Notes: generated from the sequence alone by a model not told the origin. A stretch of DNA of 64,000 nucleotides from Pardosa pseudoannulata (GCA_032207245.1 CM063509.1:105888021-105952020), one strand, 5' to 3'. Positions 49,001 through 61,681 are shown, counted from the stretch's first letter. Numbers and translations: made by a program.

Positions 49001-50224
49001 ATATAGATTATGTTTATCCCTATAAAATAATTTTCCTTTGAAATTTTGTGTAGAAAAAATGAATTATGTGTCATAAATGCAAAACCATATATTGCCATTG
49101 TTTATACTCTCATCAGGTCTCTCTAGTTCTACTTTTCATGTTTAATTTGGTTTATTGAAATATTATATTCATTTTTAAAATATGGGGTTGATTCCTGATT
49201 TAAAAACTTGTCCTTAATTAGAAATAGATCTTAAGTTAAATTCTTTTTGTTTAAATTGTCTACAGGGAATCTATAGTTATTGGTTATACTGGTTTTACTG
49301 AACAAGAAGTGAGGCGCATTATTGAGGATATGGGAAAGGATTTTAAAGGAGAAAGCTATCATCTTATGAAAAAGAATTGTAATGATTTTTCTGGAACTTT
49401 AACACAGGTAATTTTATTTATTTATTTTAATTTACTTATATTTTACTTTCCAAAATTCTATTATATTTTAAAATTGGATTATATCTGTTTTATGTTAAGA
49501 ACACAAAGGCCATATAATTGATAAATACCCATTAATCCTTATCTAACCTTATTTACAGTATGTAGTTTATGTATGTAATAAAAAAAATTTTTTAATATTA
49601 TAGCTGTGACTTTAAAATAATATTCATAATAATGTTTATATTTTTAAGAATGTCCGAAACCATAATCAGTAATATTTGTGACTTTCTTTTAGATTAAAAT
49701 AGAATTTAAAAGCATCTTTAGTACAAAATTTTTATGCATATGTACACATTACATTAAATATTTCTGAAAATATGTCTATAAAATATTAAATTATTCAATT
49801 ATAAAAAAAACCCTGCTTTTTGACAAAAATTAAATCTTAATGCCTACTTTTAAAATGAATTTGTTTATTAATACTTTTTAGGTATGGAATTTAATTATAG
49901 AATTTGAAATTTGTCAAATTATTAAATTAGGTATTTAATTTAATTCAATCAACCTGGATTTTTTTGGTCAAAGTTTGACAAAATAGATATAGTTTAGATA
50001 AAGTATATGCAAATACCAGTAATTATATCAGTTTCTTAGTTGAATACAAAATGACTAATTTCAAATATGTAGTTGTGAAGGGTGCTTATTTCTGTGTGTG
50101 TTTGTTTTTATACAAATGTACACATAAAACATATTTTATATCTTTTTGCGACTAACAGTGGCCTGAGTTAAATTTTCAATTTTATTTTATGAAAAGCATC
50201 AAAGGAATTCAATATAATATCTAC

Positions 50225-50287
<63 letters not shown>

Positions 50288-53200
50288 GTATATAATCCAA
50301 GAATTTTTAAGGCATTTTATAGACTTAAAGTGGGTAATCAACTTATATACAAATTCATAAAACAGATGTATATGCCCTTCTTGGAAACATTTTTTGCTGT
50401 TGGTGACCACCAAAATAAATTAAAGGTTTTTTTTTAAAGGAGAAAATAACTATTAATTTATGACAAAATGAAAGAAAACCTTTAGATATCGTTACCAGAG
50501 TTGTGAAACTATTGTCATTGGCATTTAAGTAGAAATATTATAGTTCACACAGTGTAGTGTCGCAAACTCAAATTGGGTGCTGCTGCAGTAATTTAGAAAA
50601 GTCAGTGTAAAATTAATAAAATCAGCAAGAAGTAACTAAAAAATTTTAATTTTTCTTCATCACTGTCAAAACATGCTAAAAGATGCTCTTGTAATTGTCT
50701 TTTGGTATGACTCTGCCTCCATGGTACTTAAATTGCTTGCTAAGAGGAAAAAAGTTGGAGCAGCATTGATGTAGTGTTTTACTTTACAGCAATTTGATTG
50801 GAAAATATTTCTCCTGTTTTATCTGTTCTTGTTTGGCGCAGTTTGTCCCTAGTGGAATTAGCGCCATTAAGCTTCAACCAACCAACCAACCTGTTTTACC
50901 TGCTTGATGACATATTTGACCATTACAGAAATTTTTATTTTCATTTCGGCCTGTATATGAATTTTGAACTTTGGGTAAATTTTTAAAGAAAAATCGCACT
51001 CTCAGCTTATGCGTGAATCCCCTATATAAAAATAGCCTAAGTTATCTGTCCGCAAATTTATGAAGCGGTTGGACCTGGAATGGATACAGGCATCCATTCA
51101 AAGCGAATAAAGTTTATCTTCTCCTAAACTATCGATCCGATTCTAAAATAAATTAGTATAAATATGCTTCACATCACAGCAGAAAATACTGTAGTCTTTA
51201 AAACGTTCAAAATCCACCCTTTCCCTCTTTTCGAGCGTTTAATGCCATTATTTTGAGCCCTATTTTCTCCGGTTAAGAGCAGCCGATTAAATTTATCACA
51301 TAATAAATAGGTAAAAATAACATTTTTTTTCCAGCATTATGACGTCATTCCTTTAAACATCTCATTTAATCATTTCTTATTTTCAATTATTTAAATATCG
51401 TCTGCAGTATTTTCATATTTTTATCACTGAATTTAGATATCATGTAAATAATTTTCTTTTATATTTTTATTAAATAATATATTAAGTACATATGTGTTAA
51501 TTTTAAATTTAAACATCGATTATTTTTGCTGCAATGAAAATTTTATCACCGGTATTAACAACAAATACATTTAATAAAAGTCTAGGAGCCTATTTCACGG
51601 GCTAATAAGTATCTAGCGTTTAGGCTATATATCTTTGAAAATTAAGAAATTTGTCCATTTGTGTGTTTGTTTTTCATGCATATCACACGGTTTGGCAAAA
51701 TGAATTCAACTTGATACTAAACTACATTCATAGTATCAGGAGACTTTAGAGGAATATGAAGGTAAACAAATTATTGAGTGTGTACCAGATAATGCTCAGC
51801 CAAATATCAAATCATTTTTTTACCTGCCTCATAGGGTATTTTACAATTCTGGAAAATTAAAAATTTTACTGATCCTGTCATATGACGGGCTATATGCTAG
51901 TGAACTTATATTCAGAAATATACAGTAGATAGATGTTAATTTGGACATGACTTCCTTTATTTTTTTAACAGTTTAGAGTTTGAAGAGAACATGGCACCCA
52001 TGATAGTTTAACATAATTATTAAAAAATAACATAGGTCTTGAAGTACACAAAATTTTTCATACTTTAAGTTCTGTTTTTATTTTACTAGCCTAAAGTAAA
52101 TTATAAATTTTCTTCAGATGTGTATTACATTGTTGAAATAATCTTTTCAAGGTTATGATATGAAAAATAAAAAATTAAGATGGTATTATTTTTCTATTGG
52201 TGTTTTTGAATTATTGTTTAATTCTTTGGATGTATCATTTGAGTTTAGATTTATGTAGATTTAAAATTAGTTTCTGTAATATTAAATTTTTCTGCAATAT
52301 CTTCCCATAAATTCATTCATAAACTCCTCTAAGAGCAAGTATGATGGCACATATTAATCATGTTAAATAGTCAGTAACACATGAGAAACTGTTATTAAGT
52401 TCTCCTTTTTATTTTTTAAGAATTAAAAATATAACTTTTTATGTATGCCCAAAATTGAAGTTCAGTTATGAATGTTTTGCAGTAGTGAAGTCTAATTTGT
52501 ATTGTTGACTCAAGCAGTATTTGAAATAAAATGAATTGCTAAATATGAAGGTCATACCGAAAGTAAGTTTTCCATGTTACCTAAATCTTGCACTGTTGAA
52601 GACATTAAAATATGATAGCACAAGCTGGGTAGATTGTGGTGAGTGATACATTTGTTTGCAGTAGTTGTAAATTGTTTATTTTAACATAGTTTTTGTGTAC
52701 TAAAATGTCAGCTCTCATTTCTCCTCCTGTTGATAACTTTTGAATGTACAAAAGGTAGTATCATTTGAAATCTATCATAAATTGTGTTTAGTGTATGAAT
52801 ATCCAATATGATGAACAAGTAGATGGTTTGGCAAGTTTTGCAGCAAGCAAGCAAAATATCCACCTCTGCAGCTGACCATTTGTCATTGATAACAGACTTT
52901 GACCCATTGGTCCTGATTTTGCTCCCAGAGACTTTGACCTGTTCTTTGCACTTTGAAAAAATTCCTTCTCAGTCACTGCAGATGAAAATCTACGGACAGT
53001 TGTGACATATTTTCTTTGTTCCCAGCTGGCAAATTTCATGATTGGACTAAAAAATCTATCTCACAGAATGACAAATGTTACAGCTCTAGTGGTTATTATC
53101 ATAAGAAGTATCTGAAACATGATGTATCTTTTGTAACAAATCTTTTCATGTTTCTTTTTGTTGGCCTTAGGAATCTTACTTTCTGGATGACACTTGTATA

Positions 53201-53585
53201 TAAAATTTATCAAAATCACCAGTTCCTAAAAATGTTTCAGTGCTTTTTACACTTTAATTTTTCATAAAGTATTCTTTCTGAAAGTTGTAATAATCATTTT
53301 ATGAGGCCTACAAATTTTTCAGAATCTTATATTCTAATGTTCCTCTCACATAAATTTTTGTTTATTGTCACACCTACCAGTAACACAGCCTCTTTCCTAT
53401 TTTAGGTACTTTGTGATATAGAGATACCATCATGGGTGAATAGATTAGCCTATTTTAGTTCTTGCATACCTTTTCTTCAGCAATGCTTACCTCGCGAATG
53501 GCTTACTCCCAATGCATTACAAGCTTCAATTCGAGATAGCATGGATTCCTCATCTGCCTCATCTCATTGGAAGGATAACTACTAA
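44739..53585 (+). CDS. DESI2: Desumoylating isopeptidase 2-like PPPDE peptidase, five exons
   Basis: PPPDE-fold cysteine peptidase, in known members a deSUMOylating or deubiquitinating thiol protease of the cytoplasm. Coding exons are 44739-44777, 45256-45328, 47573-47666, 49266-49407 and 53406-53585. All introns are GT/AG, with phases 0, 1, 2 and 0. Together they give 175 codons and a TAA stop; human DESI2 is about 194 residues, and the difference is a shorter C-terminal tail. The start is fixed by the family N-terminus, where VLNVYDM in homologues matches ILNVYDM here. The catalytic His is residue 29 in GVFHSG and the catalytic Cys is residue 107 in KKNCNDF. Family signatures [32 protein letters not shown] and PREWLTP are all present, so the gene looks intact. 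Introns 3 and 4 carry Helitrons. An acceptor-like site at 44710 suggests an upstream 5' UTR exon. Identification is very secure; exact activity is inferred from the family. Confidence 0.96.
46038..46090. repeat. (TA)n microsatellite in intron 2
   Basis: About 53 bases of uninterrupted TA. Confidence 0.97.
47062..47486. repeat. 207-bp tandem duplication in intron 2 of the DeSI gene
   Basis: GGGACCAAGTAATTG occurs at 47074 and 47281. Both are followed by GAGAAAGTGTAATCAATTGA and an ATTT-rich tail ending TTTTATCATTATTGTAAGTA. The two copies differ at few positions. Confidence 0.93.
48146..48800 (+). mobile_element. Non-autonomous Helitron in intron 3 of the DeSI gene
   Basis: Starts TCCCCTATATAATAACAGCC after A and ends CCCGTCATATGACGGGCTAT then ATGCTAG before T. 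It is 655 bases, shorter than its relatives, in the same orientation as the gene and clear of the splice sites. Confidence 0.92.
50227..50285. repeat. (TA)n microsatellite in intron 4
   Basis: About 58 bases of TA. The 80-codon frames on both strands here are made by the repeat. Confidence 0.97.
51018..51900 (+). mobile_element. Non-autonomous Helitron in intron 4 of the DeSI gene
   Basis: 883 bases, starting TCCCCTATATAAAAATAGCC after A and ending TATGACGGGCTATATGCTAG before T. It shows the family without the foldback insertion: CATTCATAGTATCAGGAG (about 51725) spans the point where 27487-27650 sits in the composite copy. Confidence 0.92.
52900..53120 (+). pseudogene. mariner transposase C-terminal remnant in intron 4
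   Basis: With one stop and probable frame changes, + strand translations give [15 protein letters not shown], then [14 protein letters not shown], then [16 protein letters not shown]. The order mirrors the mariner C-terminus: a (S/G)PDLAP.DF.LF motif, a DEE-type segment before a ..V..YF stretch, then the terminal I..L..R helix. The catalytic parts upstream are not seen. It lies between the Helitron and exon 5. Confidence 0.55.
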
Positions 53586-53777
53586 GTTGCCATGTCTCAA
53601 ACAAACATTAAAAAAAAAAATACATTCTGTGATTTTCATGTGTTCATCATATTTGTCTTTCAAGTGCTGTCATTGAGTTGTCGTAGTTTTATAGTTTTAT
53701 GCTGCATTTTGCATGATGGAATGTCTTCATCTTTAATATTTTGCTGTTAACATGTTTTTAATATATAGTTCCTGAAG

Positions 53778-53783
53778 AATAAA
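53778..53783 (+). terminator. Poly(A) signal of the DeSI gene
   Basis: AATAAA lies 193 bases after the TAA stop. It is followed about 25 to 40 bases later by a GT-rich stretch (GGTTGTTGTGTTTTTG), which is the usual downstream element. The 3' UTR would be roughly 215 bases. The repeat that starts just after this signal is triplicated. Confidence 0.75.
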
Positions 53784-53787
53784 TTGA

Positions 53788-53928
53788 TTTTATATACTAT
53801 GGAATGGTTGTTGTGTTTTTGATTGATAAAAAGTTTTGGGAAATATTAAATAGATTCATCACAATACATAAAAATATTTATTGCTCCCCCCTCCAAAGAT
53901 TTTGACTCAAATTTCCTTATTAATCAAA

Positions 53929-54023
<95 letters not shown>

Positions 54024-54620
54024 ATATATATATAATGTATATATATATATATACTTAAATGTTTAGTGTGAATGTATGTAAACATGAATATATGTAGACA
54101 CAAAATCATGTTATGAAATTTGTGTACTTTGAAATTGTTGTTGTGTTTCTGTTAGGCAAAAAGTATGGGGAAATATATTAAATAGAATCATTACCTTAAA
54201 GAAAACCATTTATCATAACTTTAAAAAAAAAAAAAATTGACTCAAAATTTTCTACTAATCAAATCTTTCTATCTATTTATCACATAAAAGTGTTTAATGT
54301 GGGTATTACATAAACACAATTATGTGTAAACAGATAATCGCAAATCATTAAATTGTGTTATGAGTTTTATATAGTATGGAATGGTTGATGTGTTTTTGAT
54401 AGGCAAAAATTCTTGGGAAACAGATGGAATCATATAGAAAGTTATTACATATTTTTTCAAAGACTTTAACTCAAAATTCCCTATTAATCATGTACCTATA
54501 ATCCCTTTTAATCATCACCTTTTCTATATATCTAACAGATAAATCTTTAGTGTGGATGTATGTAAACATGATTATGTGTAAACAGTATAATCCACAGGCA
54601 TGAAATTTAGTATGTGTTCT
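53788..54620. repeat. Three diverged tandem units downstream of the DeSI gene
   Basis: Units begin near 53788, 54105 and 54361. They share TATGGAATGGTTG.TGTGTTTTTGAT, ..GACTCAAA.TT.CCTA and ATGTATGTAAACATGA. The first contains the CT/TA/TG microsatellite. It starts directly after the gene's poly(A) signal. Confidence 0.85.
53930..54052. repeat. (CT)n-(TA)n-(TG)n-(TA)n microsatellite
   Basis: Blocks of CT (53930-53952), TA (to about 54006), TG (to about 54022), and two further TA blocks. Confidence 0.96.
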
Positions 54621-55216
54621 TCATGATTCTGTGCTAAACTTAATGAATCTGTCTTTCCAAACTTTGAATTAGTTTAATTTTTTAATGCTAAATTGATTAC
54701 AATTGTTTGTTGCTAGCAACAACTTTTCTTATCTAATCAGTATTCTTATATTTTGGCTAAACTGATGAGTGAGTGTGTTGTGCAATTCATTACCACTTTA
54801 CATACTTCTTCTTGAGTTGATATGTTAACATTATTAATAATGTCTTATTTTGTATCATAGCTTCTTCAGGATAATTTAAAAGTTCCTCTCTCTAGCATAA
54901 TTTATTTATATGCTTTCTAGCAGTAAGCCTCCTCTAGAAAAATGTGTCATTGAAAACTTTTGCATAGTACCCAGTCAAAAAGATTGTAATATTTTATATA
55001 CCCAAATAACCATAAAAACAAAGCATGCAAAGATTCAGCACCTCCCTTTCTCTAGGGGTTTTCAAAAACCTGTACAGAATTTCGTCCTATTTCTTCCTTG
55101 GCCCATCAGCTCAGTTAGTTACAGCATCTCATGTTAATAATGCAAAATAGGTGTGATCTTCTTATAGTCCAAGTTCATTTTTTTATTCCTATTTTTATAT
55201 TATGTTTACAAATATA

Positions 55217-55920
55217 CATGGTTTCTGTGCACCTGAAAAGTCATGGAAAGTCTTGATTTTTTCAAGTAAAATGAGTAAAAGTCATGGAAAAAAATCTGTT
55301 TTTACTTGCCATTTAGCGGAAGTTACTGAATTTGGTATTTATGTATTACCCTATTGACCATATTACCAAGTAAAATTTGTTCGCCAAGGAAATTCAAAGC
55401 AAGAAAGCTTAATGGGTGGGTAAATGTGTATTATTCTGGTTTTTTCTTAAATTGAAGATTAAAATTTTATTAATATAATAATAAATATTTTTTAATACAA
55501 ATTATTTAAGATTTTTGCACAAAATATAAGTTTATCTCTAGAAATATTGTATACAAACATTATAGGGTTATATTTGGCTATTATTCATGGTCACCTGAAT
55601 AATACCAAAGTACCCTGAATTCAAATTGGAAGCATTTTGATTTAAAAATTGCTATATGAGTAAACTTAGGTATGTAGATACAACAATTTATTTTTATGTA
55701 TGAGAGTTTATTAACACTTATAAAGTAAGTTTATAGTTCTTTTATGATAAAATTCCTGTAATTTCTCTAAAAGCACATATTTCATTTGTATGTACATCAG
55801 AAATTTTATTTATATATACTTTAATGAAAGCTTTTTAAAGTAATTGAAAATGATCTGCTAAATCAGGGAAAGTCATGAAAAGTCATGGATTTGAAAAATT
55901 TTATTTTGGCAGATACCCTG
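55217..55920. mobile_element. Probable non-autonomous hAT element (704 bp)
   Basis: The ends are CATGGTTTCTGTGCACCTG and, inversely, CAGGGTATCTGCC. Both are followed by a segment with AAGTCATGGA or its equivalent. Flanks share AATATA, an imperfect 6 of 8 duplication. No coding capacity. Confidence 0.6.
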
Positions 55921-56950
55921 AATATAGTAGTAATGAAGATTAATTTTCATTTCTGCAAATCAGTATAAGCAAAGATTGTTTTTAGTTGGATTTTATATTC
56001 TCAAACAATATTGCTTAATAACATAACCATAGCATAAAAATATTTTGATAAATATATACATTTTTATTTTACTACTGCACCAATATTTTAGTGTGTTTTT
56101 ACAAGTTTTTGAATAAGTGTGCCTAAAAATATATGTATATATATTTGTTCTTAGTAAAGTTCCTCTTAGTTTGTCATAGACTCGTTCAATTTTCCATTGC
56201 CCATTTCTGATGACATAAAAAAATACAATATTAAAATTTCTTCCATTCACCCTATCTCGTAATAACTCATTTACAGATATCTTTACTAATTAACAATAAA
56301 TGACAGAACAATAGTTATTTTCATATGTCTTGTAAAAAAGTGTTAGTTTTTTTTTTAATAATTTTACTGAAAAATATTTAATGAAAAAATCGGTCTTTTT
56401 GCTAATAGCAGTAACTGTTGTCAAAAATATTGGTTAATATTCAATGATTACTTTTTTACATATTTTATTATTTTAAAAGAAATTACTTGCAATGTATTAA
56501 GCCATTTTAAAAAGAATTTTTAATTAATAAATTTCAGAAATATCAATTAAAAAACTGCAAACTAAACTGATATTCAGTAAGACATAAAATCTTAAGTTAT
56601 AATTTTGATGACAAACTGTACTGTCTTCCCATTTCTTTAGATGTAATTATTTGCAAATGAAAAGTAATTATGTGAGATTTTTGAATTATCAGATTAGGGC
56701 AATTTTTGAGTGCATTTTGTTATTTCTGTTTTATAGGATAAATTTTAATAAAATAAATATAAAATGCATATTTTTTTATTATTATTGCACCTAATGCTTA
56801 ATATTGAGCAGTCATATAAATATTAAGCTTTTTATGAATTGGGCTGTATTTTACCTACTAGGAATCAACATTGATAGAAGACAGCTAAATATTATCTTGC
56901 ACACAAGCGGCTAATAGACCAACTCTAGTGCTGCATGTATATGTGTGTGC

Positions 56951-58127
56951 CAGTGGCGTGCAGTCTGCACACCCTGGCAAAATTATGAGGGACAGTAATT
57001 TTCTGCACCTATATCTACCTATCTTTATATGGTATATAATAAATATTATTTATAATATATTCAAATATGTTGATTTGCTTGCTTGTATTCCCGCAGTGCA
57101 TGCGGTACTAGGTGCTGCACCACGTAGCTTGCAAACGAACATAGGAAGCTCTGATGTGTACATACTGCACACTAAATTGAAAATCACGCTTTATATGTAT
57201 GGGCTACTGGAGAAGAACAGCATACTATAGCACTGAGGCAGCTCTTTTTCCTGCACTTGGCCTTCAGAATCATCCGAAGGTACGGTTTATTAAACGTTGT
57301 ATTAGAGCAGGGACACTTTTTTTATTTTTTTAAAATTGATTAACTGGCCATACGATTTTGCAGACAGTTAATGTTTAAATTTATATATCGTAAGATTTTG
57401 TTTTCATGGAAATATAAAAGAAGTATTTCATCAATATAAAGTGAAATATTTTAGTGTGGTAAATTAATTTCAAGGATGTATTATATTTATTGGCATAATT
57501 AGCCGAAAAACAATGTTGTTTTGTTTTAAAGAAACGAATTTTAACAGAACAGTCTAAATTTTACCATTCATTGTGTCTTACAGACAGTATATAAGTTATA
57601 TTATGTAACACCATATCCCTGGTTTTGTTTTTAAAATCTGTCAAGATGTTTTTCGTAGAATATATGATTTTCAAATGTTAGAAACAATCAATAAATATAA
57701 TTTAATCCACTGACCGAACAAGAAACAGTTTGCTCTATTGTGCCAGCTTGCAGTAAAATCCTCTGCACGAATAGACCTTCGTTTTGTCGGCACCGCAGAG
57801 GCGGGTGCCATGTGGTGCTATGTTTGCTGAACATATTAGTTTTTCGTAGAAGCTCGAAGCTTTATTTTTTAGATGCCGATATAAAACCATACAGCAAAAG
57901 ATGATTTTTGCTCCAGTACTAGTAGAATTCTCATAAGTTTAGCTGTTTTTATAGTTATAACTCGACTACTCATAGGTAAATATTTTACTTATTGTAATCT
58001 TTAAATTTATATTCATAATAATTAACCCATTTCAGAATGGAGAACTCGGATGTCTCAATAATTAAAGATTTATTGGAAAATCCATGTTCTCTGCACACCC
58101 TGCATGAAAACCTACCGCACGCCACTG
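56951..58127. mobile_element. Non-autonomous hAT element with perfect 8-bp duplication GTGTGTGC
   Basis: GTGTGTGC lies at 56943-56950 and 58128-58135. The ends are CAGTGGCGTGCAGT and, inversely, CAGTGGCGTGCGGT, with CTGCACACCCTG subterminal on both sides. The 100-codon frame 56928-57230 crosses the element boundary and is not called. The flank is GT-rich, so the duplication partly matches local composition. Confidence 0.88.
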
Positions 58128-58397
58128 GTGTGTGCATATATATATATATGTTTGTGTTTGTGTGTGTGAGTGTCTGAACGTGTACAGGATCAGTTAAACT
58201 TAAAATTCCAAACAAAACAGGTTGCTAAGGGAGCCAATTGGGAGTATAAAACATCATTAGAGCCCTTTTCTTTCTGTACCCAGTTGTGGTTTAAAGAAGT
58301 AAAATGCCTCAGAACTGAAAAAAAAAGGGTAGTTTCTAAAATGCCTACATACAAAATAAGTATATAGTTTATATAAGAGAAATTTGTATTAACTGGC

Positions 58398-58566
58398 ATC
58401 ATTTTTATCTAGATATCTCGATTTAACAACCAGCTATGAGTGCTAAAACACTTGGGAAATGTGGAATGGACAATTTCCAACTTAGGCAACTGTTCCATTT
58501 TGCATTTCACCAAAGTTTCAGCACTTATTGCTTGCTGTTAAATCAAGATATCTAAATAAAAATGAT
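58398..58566. mobile_element. ~169-bp foldback element
   Basis: The whole segment folds on itself. ATCATTTTTATCTAGATATC at the left is the near-complement of the right end. Pairing continues through GATTTAACA, AGTGCT.AAAC and GAAATG, with arms of about 75 bases. Confidence 0.85.
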
Positions 58567-59214
58567 ATAGAACAGAAAAATATTGTATAAATATTTTTCT
58601 ATTCTTCTGAAATATGTGAAATATTTTGGGGTAGATATGAGTAACTTCATAGAATAAGTTTTTTTTTCTATTTCAGTCATTTTCTTTTAGTTTTCCATCA
58701 TAATTTGATGCAGTTAGAGATAGATCATGATTTTAGTGGTGTTCTAAATGGTCAGCTCTATTATCCATTTTTGTTTGACAGATTAAGTTTAACTCACCTT
58801 GTGTGTGTATATATATATTATTTATATATAATATCAAGAGAGAGCCCTGTGTGTCTCAACAGGAAAAATCCCTTTGCTTCTCTTGGTTATTTTTTCTATA
58901 CTCTGCATAAGAAAGTCTTTACTAACTACAGAATTTCTTTTAAGTAGTTGTTGTAAGGTACTTACAACCTATACACCAGTTTTCGTTACAAGGGGGAAAC
59001 ACAGAATGAATATAATACTTTATATTGAGATTCAGACATTTATTCTATACATTCATTTACAAATAGATCCTTGGTCATCATATCATAATCATCAATTATT
59101 GATGTCTTCTATTTCACTATAATTATCACAATTCTCTTTATAAGGAGTTATTATTACTAACAGAGGCCTAAGTTAAGTGACTGTAAATATTATTTTATAA
59201 ATTACCTCCATTAA

Positions 59215-59700
59215 AGTCACAGGGGAGCAGGCAGGGGCTTTTCTCCCTACATCAGTCATCAGTTGGTGCAGAGGGTCAGGTAGAGGCTTTTCTCATACGG
59301 TGAGTCAGTCCGGGTATTCGGGCACACAGAATGAATCGATGCTGGTGGATTCTTGTCCCACTTCTTTCGAATCCCAACTTCCACTCCTCTCTTTCACTTC
59401 GTTTCCAAACTCCCTACCTCGGTTCCAACGCCCCTTTTTCCTTCCTTGCCAATCACTTGTTTTCGGGAAATTTTCCCACATCTCTATGCCCTTCGGGAGT
59501 GCAGGTGGGCTCATTAAAGTAGCCCCTTTTGTGCAAGCTGACATTACTTTTTAGCCCCTGCTCCCATAACTCACGGTTACAGCTCTCGGTGAGCTTGACC
59601 GTTGCGCTGCCATTCCGTGATCTATACCTTCTCTGTGGGGATCCCTAAACTAGATGTGCACAATTGGAGTCCTAAATTCCTCTAGGAAAATCCGCCCACA
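59215..59700. other. GC-richer segment without a supported gene
   Basis: GGGAGCAGGCAGGGGC at about 59223 and its near-inverse AGCCCCTGCTCCC at about 59555 bracket 340 bases of CT-rich sequence. Frames of 60-84 codons on both strands overlap each other and show no known domain. A transposon or SINE-like insertion is plausible. Confidence 0.35.
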
Positions 59701-59913
59701 GCTGTGCATGCACATGCAGATTACCGCAGGAAAGTACCTCGGTACAGTAGTAATAAAAGGTTATATTTTCATTGTTTGGTGCCATTACGCAATTTTCAAA
59801 AGCAAGTGAGCCATAGTCATATATTATATATTCTTAGTAAAAACAGAATGGCTCAGGTAGTTATAAATTTTAAAAAGCTGAATGAAAACTGTTTGAACAG
59901 TTTGGAAACATAA

Positions 59914-60811
59914 TCAGAATTATTTTATGTTATTTTATTTATATACATATTTTACATTTATACATCTATTTCTCTCTTTTTTTCAAAATTAATTTAATCT
60001 AATAATATAATGTTTAATAAGTTTCTGATTAATAACAAAATATGTTGCTAAAGTATTTGACAATCCCAGCATAAAGAAACAATACTGCTTACAAAATCTG
60101 TAGCCTGAAGTGGATAACATGTGAGGATATAATCAGAGAAATTTTAAGGTTACGATAAGATGTTAGCTACACAAATGATTTTTTTCTTGCATTTGTTGGT
60201 TTCTTGGAAATACTGAAATCAGCAGTATCCTGTCATACTGTCTGGAGAGTAGTGTTAGTATTTGATTGGGCTTTCAATCTCAGGGAATTCACATACTATA
60301 TAACCAATTGTAAGAATTAACTGGAAATAAAGTGTACTTCTAAATCTGTGTTAGCCATAGCTACTGCGATCCTATAAGGGAAGAATTGGTGTGTGTGCCA
60401 TTCATGAGCATACCAACTCTTATTAATACCTAAAAAATTCATGATATCATGATATTTTGACAATTTATAAGCTCTTTAGTAATAATACCAGAAAAAATAG
60501 GTCTTTGTTAAGTAGCCTTCATGTTGTAAAAATGTGATCATAAGCATCCCAAATAAAATAGATACTTTGTGGTACATTTATAGTATATCATAGATTAGTG
60601 CTTTTGAATTATTGTTTAAAGCTCCTGGTGTATCATTTATGATTAGACTTATCTATATTTAAAAGTAGTATCTAAAGTATTAACTTAAATAATCTACACA
60701 TATTTGGGATAGAAAATTTTAGTTTTCATTTGTAATGTAAATATATCAATTGAGTATTTTCCCTAATGTTTAACTTGGTTACATCAAATGTGTCCTGCGA
60801 TGGGATGCTAT

Positions 60812-60812
<1 letters not shown>
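59914..60812. other. No gene seen
   Basis: AT-rich sequence. TTGAATTATTGTTTAAAGCTC near 60604 resembles 52207-52290 in intron 4, so an old repeat shared by the two places is likely. Confidence 0.4.

Positions 60813-60855
<43 letters not shown>
60813..60855. repeat. Poly(T) run
   Basis: About 43 uninterrupted T, followed by TATATATA; possibly the tail of a - strand retroposon. Confidence 0.95.
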
Positions 60856-60858
<3 letters not shown>

Positions 60859-61269
60859 TATATAAATAATTTTAGAAGACAATATTAAGTGTTCCTTTTC
60901 AAATATAGATATTGGCCACCAAAATTTTAAATTCTTCAGGTCCTCTAAATGTCTTCATCTGGCCCTGCAAGTCTGTATATAAGGATAATATTTGGTGAGG
61001 GGCTAAAGAGAAAAAAGTAGAATAAGGAAGAATTTCAACAAACAAATGTATACAACTGATGTAAACAATACATTTTAATATATAAAAGGTAAGACATAAC
61101 ATTTATACCTCGGTGTACCAAGGCTAAATTATGAATCTACTAAAGTCAAGAGAAAATTGGTTTACACAATAAAAAGGTTAGGATATGCTACAGAAAGGCA
61201 TTATTATACAAGACTAGAAACAATAAAGCATACTCCAAATAATATAATCTATGATATCTTGCTCTCATG

Positions 61270-61310
61270 AGAGGATGTAAGAAGCCACTGAAGTGGCTTT
61301 CTACATCCTT
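61270..61310. repeat. Short hairpin
   Basis: AGGATGTAAGAAGCCAC and GTGGCTTTCTACATCCT pair at all but two positions around a 4-base loop. Confidence 0.8.
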
Positions 61311-61537
61311 TGTGGAATTTAAGATTGAGAAATCTGATAAAGTAGTCTACTGATGAATGCTTTAGATTTCTATATACGAACAAATAAGGTTACTAAGATT
61401 TTTCGGTACTACAATTTTTTTTAATTGACTACTTTATCAAAGTTTAACTTCTATATACAATACAATTTTTTAATCAGTTTTGCTTCAAAATGTTTTATAC
61501 TTTAACTGAAACAAATTACACTGAATTGTATATAAAC

Positions 61538-61540
<3 letters not shown>

Positions 61541-61593
<53 letters not shown>

Positions 61594-61643
61594 GAATTTT
61601 ATTTATTAACATTAAATATCAATATTAAGTTTTGTATAATTTT

Positions 61644-61680
<37 letters not shown>
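61541..61680. repeat. (TA)n array and poly(T) run
   Basis: TA occupies 61541-61588. A T run of about 32 occupies 61649-61680, with AT-rich sequence between. Confidence 0.95.

Positions 61681-61681
<1 letters not shown>

Noticed and set aside
56928..57230. 100-codon + strand frame
   Set aside because: It spans the boundary and target duplication of the hAT at 56951, so it cannot be an ancestral gene.
59300..59554. Overlapping 63-84 codon frames on both strands
   Set aside because: Mutually overlapping frames in a CT-rich segment with no family resemblance.
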